NCBI RefSeq assembly: GCF_017487405.1
Contig: NZ_CP062222.1
Span: forward strand, 3,598,501-3,662,500
Direction of reading: 5' to 3'
From: Brevundimonas goettingensis
GTDB taxonomy: Bacteria; Pseudomonadota; Alphaproteobacteria; Caulobacterales; Caulobacteraceae
Length of the DNA stretch: 64,000 nt
Shown here: piece by piece, positions 60,693-64,000 of the stretch
Layout: each line of letters opens with the position of its first letter
Position numbering within the stretch: the stretch's first letter is position 1
Made by a program: the position numbers and the translations under genes
The notes under the pieces: generated by a model
What the model saw: only the letters and a program-made list of their open reading frames with translations
Database searches by the model: none
What the model was told of the DNA's origin: nothing

Positions 60693-61049
60693 TCAGTCGA
60701 AGATGTCGAAGATGCTGTCGCGCTTCTTCTTCTTGTAGTGATCGCGGTCGTCGTGGCGATAGCGGTCGTCACGCCGGTGATCGTCGCGCCGGTGGTCGTC
60801 GCGGTAGGCCGAGCCTCCGCCCCACGGTTGCTGTGGCGGCTGTTGCGGCGGCGGGGCGTAGGCGGGTTGGGGGGCGGGCTGCGCCGGCGTCGAGGCGCGG
60901 CCATCGGCGGTCGCGGCCTCCATCAGCTTCTCCAGCTCTCCGCGATCCAGCCACACGCCCCGGCAGCTGGGGCACATGTCGAACTGGACGCCGGAGCGCT
61001 CCATGGTCTGCATGGCGGACGAATCGTTGGGGCACATCAACAGCGGCAT
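60693..61049 (-). CDS. Zinc-ribbon protein (TFIIB-type zf)
   Basis: 118 residues from ATG 61049. A zinc ribbon with Cys in PLLMCPND and FDMCPSCRGVWLDRGELEKLM matches the zf-TFIIB family. A Pro/Gln-rich linker follows, then a tail of Arg-Asp-His repeats (RRDDHRR type) and KKKKRDSIFDIFD. The tail is highly charged and low-complexity. Role unknown; similar proteins are common in proteobacteria. Start moved from the longer frame, which is Arg/Pro noise. Confidence 0.8.
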   Translation of the reverse strand: MPLLMCPNDSSAMQTMERSGVQFDMCPSCRGVWLDRGELEKLMEAATADGRASTPAQPAPQPAYAPPPQQPPQQPWGGGSAYRDDHRRDDHRRDDRYRHDDRDHYKKKKRDSIFDIFD

Positions 61050-61323
61050 GGTCGGTCCTCTTGTGAACGGGGTTCGAGGCGCCCGACGGCCGGCCGTTAA
61101 GAGGGGACAAGCCATCCGTCGGGCGCACCCGATGCGGTCCGACATCGCGCCGACTTCCGGAACACGCCTCGCACTGGGGGGACAGCCGTCGGCGTGATGG
61201 ATCCGGAAGACGACGCCAGAGGGGCCCGTCCCGCGTCTGAAAGCTAGGAAGTCAGGGTCCGCCCGCCAATCCGGCGAGAGGTCGCGCGGCGGGAGGTCGC
61301 AGGCAGGGACCCAGCAGCCTTGG
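61050..61323. other. Intergenic region of 274 bases
   Basis: Lies upstream of the leftward zinc-ribbon gene and downstream of the leftward flavoprotein gene. No promoter motif, terminator or RNA stood out. Confidence 0.4.
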
Positions 61324-62532
61324 TCAGCAGCTCTGGCCCGCGACCCAGCCCGACGACCAGGCCCACTGGAAATTATAGCCGCCCAGCCAGCCGGTGATGT
61401 CCACCGCTTCGCCGACGAAGAACAGGCCGGGGACGGCGTTGGCGGCCATCGTCCGTTGATCCAGCGCAGCCGTATCGACCCCGCCCAGGGTGACCTCGGC
61501 GGTGCGATAGCCTTCCGAGCCCACCGGTTTGACGGTCCAGCCGTTCACGGCGGCGCCGAGGGCCTGAAGCTTCGCATTGCCCAGTTCGGCCAGCTTGCCC
61601 TCCCGGCCGGGCGTCTGCAGGCCTTCGCGCTGCAGGATCGAATCCGCCAGCCGGCGCGGGATGATATGGCCGAGCGCGGTGGCCAGGGCCTGTTTGCCGT
61701 TGGCCTCCTTGGCCGCCTTCAGGGCCTCGAACACTTTCACGCCGGGAGCCATGTCGGCGCGGATCGCCTCGCCCTCGCGCCAGTATGAGCTGATCTGCAG
61801 GATGGCCGGGCCGCTGAGACCCCGGTGAGTGAAGAGCATGGCTTCGGCGAAGGGAGGCGCGTCCTTCCTCTCGGCCGAGACCACGGCGTCGACCGCCACC
61901 CCGGCCAGAGGCAGCAGCTGTTCCAGCAGCCCGGTCTCGAAAGTCAAGGGCACGAGGGCGGGCCGCGTCTCGGTGACGCGCAGGCCGAATTGCCGCGCGA
62001 TCTCATAGGCCCAGCCGGTCGCCCCCATCTTGGGGATGGACTTGCCGCCGGTCGCCACGACCAGGGAGGCCGCCCGCACGACGGATCCGTCCGACAGCCG
62101 GGCCTCGAAACCATCGCCGGACCGCTGAACCGCATCGACGCCGGTATTGAGTTTCAGCGTCGCCCCGGCCGCCCGCAGGTCATCGACCAGCATCCGGATG
62201 ATCTGTTTGGCGCTGTCGTCGCAGAACAGTTGACCGAGCGTCTTCTCATGCCAGGCGATGCCGGCCTGATCGACGCGCTTGATGAAGTCGTGTTGGCTGT
62301 AACGCTTCAGCGCCGAGGCGGCGAAGCGCGGGTTCTCGCCCAGAAAGTTGGCGACCGTCGTGCCCGTATTGGTGAAGTTGCAGCGGCCGCCGCCCGAGAT
62401 GCGGATCTTCTCGCCCGGCGCCCGGGCGTGATCGACGACCAGAACCCGGCGCCCGCGCCGACCGGCCTCGATGGCGCACATCAGTCCGGCCGCCCCCGCC
62501 CCGACGATCAGGACGTCGACGGTCTCAGCCAT
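61324..62532 (-). CDS. HI0933/YhiN-family flavoprotein
   Basis: 402 residues. FAD-binding start VDVLIVGAGAAGLMCAIEAGRRG with Glu/Asp ending strand two (VVDHARAPGEK), then the family block KIRISGGGRCNFTN, and VVATGGKSIPKMGATGWAYEIARQFG. The C-terminal GLFFVGEAVDITGWLGGYNFQWAWSSG is also typical. Related BaiN/RdsA-type proteins act on steroid or unknown substrates. The start overlaps the next upstream gene's 3' end by 8 bases. Confidence 0.9.
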   Translation of the reverse strand: MAETVDVLIVGAGAAGLMCAIEAGRRGRRVLVVDHARAPGEKIRISGGGRCNFTNTGTTVANFLGENPRFAASALKRYSQHDFIKRVDQAGIAWHEKTLGQLFCDDSAKQIIRMLVDDLRAAGATLKLNTGVDAVQRSGDGFEARLSDGSVVRAASLVVATGGKSIPKMGATGWAYEIARQFGLRVTETRPALVPLTFETGLLEQLLPLAGVAVDAVVSAERKDAPPFAEAMLFTHRGLSGPAILQISSYWREGEAIRADMAPGVKVFEALKAAKEANGKQALATALGHIIPRRLADSILQREGLQTPGREGKLAELGNAKLQALGAAVNGWTVKPVGSEGYRTAEVTLGGVDTAALDQRTMAANAVPGLFFVGEAVDITGWLGGYNFQWAWSSGWVAGQSC

Positions 62533-63205
62533 GCGCGGCGGCTTTGACGTCCATCGCCTGACGGATCAGGGCCAGACATTCGGCGGCGATGGCCTCGGGG
62601 GTCTTCATGCCGTCGACGTCGGCGACCTCGACGATGGCCCAGGGGCCGTTCACCTGACGGGTGGCGATGCTGGAATAGGCGTCGGAGACCCGCTGCTGAT
62701 AGGTGTCGTCGGCCTCGAAGGCGTCGCGGGTCGCCGAGGTGTAGGACCGGGCCGCCTTCTTCGCCACCCACTGGGCGGCGATCTCGGGGTCGATCCGCAT
62801 CAGGATGTTGAGATCCGGCTTCGGCACGCCGAGGCGGTTGTACTCATAGTCGAACAGCCAGGTCAGGAAGGCGTCGCGCTCGTCCTCGGGCAGACGCACC
62901 ATCTGGAAGGCGGCGTTCGACAGGACATAGCGGTCGAACACCACCACATCGACCTCGGGCATCGCTGAGGTCAGGAAGGTCTCGGCCCGGTCCAGCGAGA
63001 ACAGGCTGGCCAGATAATAGGCCGAATCGACCTTCACCTCGCCGTTCAGCACCGCCTGCACCGCATGGGCGGCGGCGGTCTTGCCGTAGTTGGGGAAGCT
63101 CTGGGTCGCGACCGTCAATCCCGCCTCTTCCAGAAGCGCGCAGACAGCCCGCGTCGCGGTCCCCTTGCCGGAGCCGTCAATGCCTTCGATCGCAACCATA
63201 ATCAT
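62525..63205 (-). CDS. tmk: Thymidylate-kinase-like protein
   Basis: 226 residues from ATG 63205 (63199 also possible). The P-loop is AIEGIDGSGKGT, the DR(Y/H) motif is FDRYVLSNAAF and the LID Arg is in KKAARSYTSA. It likely phosphorylates dTMP. Compared with canonical Tmk, NAAF replaces the usual AYQ block, so it may be a divergent copy; a canonical gene would be expected elsewhere next to holB. Overlaps the flavoprotein start. Confidence 0.75.
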   Translation of the reverse strand: MIMVAIEGIDGSGKGTATRAVCALLEEAGLTVATQSFPNYGKTAAAHAVQAVLNGEVKVDSAYYLASLFSLDRAETFLTSAMPEVDVVVFDRYVLSNAAFQMVRLPEDERDAFLTWLFDYEYNRLGVPKPDLNILMRIDPEIAAQWVAKKAARSYTSATRDAFEADDTYQQRVSDAYSSIATRQVNGPWAIVEVADVDGMKTPEAIAAECLALIRQAMDVKAAAHG

Positions 63206-63332
63206 GTCCGGACGGTTAGCCGCCGGGGCGCGAGACGGCAACCGTGCCGAGACACAGGCATCCTCAGACGGTGGGGATATCGTCGCTCAGGTAGCGAACG
63301 CCCGCGGCGCGAGCGTTACCGATGCTTCAAGG

Positions 63333-63593
63333 TCAGTGCACAGACACCGGCGCCAGCTCATGCGCCACGGCGGCGGCGAAGGCGGTCTCGCGGTCCAGCA
63401 TCACGGCCAGACGTTCGCCATTGGCGCTGTGCACCGCATAGAGGGTCTGTTCCGGATCGATCTCCAGGCCGCGCGCGTCCTCGATCTTGGCGTCGCCCAT
63501 CACGTCCGCGGCGCTGATCTCGCGCACATAGACGAGGTCCGGGGCGCCCAGACCGGCGAAAGCTTCCTTGGTCATAATCATCGTCGGCGTCAT
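63333..63593 (-). CDS. DUF1150 protein
   Basis: 86 residues. The family blocks FAGLGAPDLVYVREI and TLYAVHSANGERLAVMLDRETAFAAA are present. DUF1150 proteins are small alphaproteobacterial proteins usually encoded just after an hsp20 gene, as here (84 bases downstream). Co-expression with the small heat-shock protein is likely. Confidence 0.85.
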   Translation of the reverse strand: MTPTMIMTKEAFAGLGAPDLVYVREISAADVMGDAKIEDARGLEIDPEQTLYAVHSANGERLAVMLDRETAFAAAVAHELAPVSVH

Positions 63594-63676
63594 GGGACCG
63601 CCTCCTTCAAAACTGTAACGCCCGGGGGAGCGGACGGTTCGGCGCTGTTTTCGCGCCGGAAAATGCGAGTCTGGAC

Positions 63677-64000
63677 CTAGCCTGCGCGGATCGGAATTCT
63701 CTGCACGACCTTGGCGTCGTCGGGACGGACCAGATCGACATGCAGCAGGCCGTGCTCCAGCGAGGCGTCCTCGACCTCCAGCCCATCGGCCAAGACAAAG
63801 CTGCGGACGAAGCCGCGCGCCGCGATGCCGCGATGCAGGAAGGCCTGATCGACCTTTCCGGCATCCTCGCGCTTGCCGGCGATGGTCAGCTGGCGGCCTT
63901 CAAGGGTGATGGTCAGGTCGTCGGGGGTGAAGCCGGCCACCGCCAGGGTGATCCGGACCTCGTTGTCGCCGCGCTGCTCCACATTATAGGGCGGATAGCT
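63677..64000 (-). CDS. Hsp20-family small heat-shock protein, 5' end cut by window
   Basis: The C-terminal 107 residues of an alpha-crystallin-domain chaperone. The frame stays open to the window edge, so the GTG at 63982 is internal; the cut end reads SYPPYNVEQ, typical of IbpA-like proteins before the crystallin domain. VRITLAVAGFTPDDLTITLEG, GIAARGFVRSFVLADGLEV and GLLHVDLV follow, and the tail has the I-x-I motif as RIPIRAG. It binds unfolding proteins. Any heat-regulated RNA leader would lie beyond the window. Confidence 0.9.
   Translation of the reverse strand, partial: SYPPYNVEQRGDNEVRITLAVAGFTPDDLTITLEGRQLTIAGKREDAGKVDQAFLHRGIAARGFVRSFVLADGLEVEDASLEHGLLHVDLVRPDDAKVVQRIPIRAG

Noticed and set aside
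1..64000. CRISPR arrays, toxin-antitoxin pairs or known defence islands
   Set aside because: No regularly spaced repeats and no cas, nuclease or paired small toxin-antitoxin genes were seen. The lone methyltransferase has no partner.

Overview
The window is GC-rich and densely coded. It looks like a chromosomal segment of an alphaproteobacterium of the order Caulobacterales, most like Brevundimonas. This is inferred from gene content, not from a database search: a CenR/OtpR-type regulator, an NtrZ-like periplasmic protein, chvI-chvG next to a short alphaproteobacterial hprK and a PTS system, a DUF3576 lipoprotein next to leuS, an HWE kinase, and promoters resembling the EcfG class. Most genes are housekeeping or envelope functions. 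I see no rRNA, complete tRNA, CRISPR array, insertion sequence or recognisable prophage.

Layout. 1-7.2 kb: the 3' part of an oxyR-like regulator, a transglutaminase-like peptidase, a lipoprotein, a GNAT enzyme, lolA, a candidate small RNA, xthA, and the divergent pair yczR/yczE. 7.2-10.1 kb: cenR, yggS, a thiE-like gene and ntrZ. 10.5-15.6 kb: DUF3576 lipoprotein, leuS-lptE-holA, UPF0434. 15.8-19.5 kb: chromate transporter, Lon-domain protein, cnoX, and an unusual heptad-repeat exported protein. 19.6-30.7 kb: pyrF, marC, an SDR, an Rrf2 regulator, kup-rsmB-rpe-heparinase-like, purH. 30.7-38.9 kb: M23 peptidase, an orphan cytosine-5 methyltransferase, an acyltransferase-3 protein, a CHAP protein, corA, and an LpxR-like outer-membrane protein. 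39-44 kb: nrdA, a PAP2 phosphatase, a single-domain response regulator and an HWE kinase. 44.3-52.4 kb: a yybP-ykoY-type manganese riboswitch with its GDT1-family exporter, a lone ABC ATPase, fbp, a MASE1 hybrid kinase, a GST, an HTH protein and nrdB. 52.4-64 kb: an oxidoreductase, an MsrPQ-like pair, ptsH-EIIA-hprK-chvG-chvI, a large unrecognised protein, a zinc-ribbon protein, a flavoprotein, a thymidylate-kinase-like gene, DUF1150 and a partial hsp20.

How genes work together. nrdA and nrdB encode the two halves of one ribonucleotide reductase but lie about 10 kb apart on opposite strands; both have NrdR-box-like palindromes upstream. The PAP2, LpxR-like and single-domain regulator genes each have an upstream match to the EcfG promoter (GGAAC, 16-17 bases, CGTT or a one-base variant), which suggests general-stress control of envelope and signalling genes. 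The chvI-chvG-hprK-EIIA-HPr block joins envelope sensing to the regulatory PTS.

Limits. All calls come from reading translations and bases by eye. Starts were moved from the longest open frame where signal peptides, Shine-Dalgarno sites or family lengths argued for it. No wholly new multi-gene system is evident. The best leads are regulatory (riboswitch, NrdR, EcfG, the small RNA) and the heptad-repeat protein.
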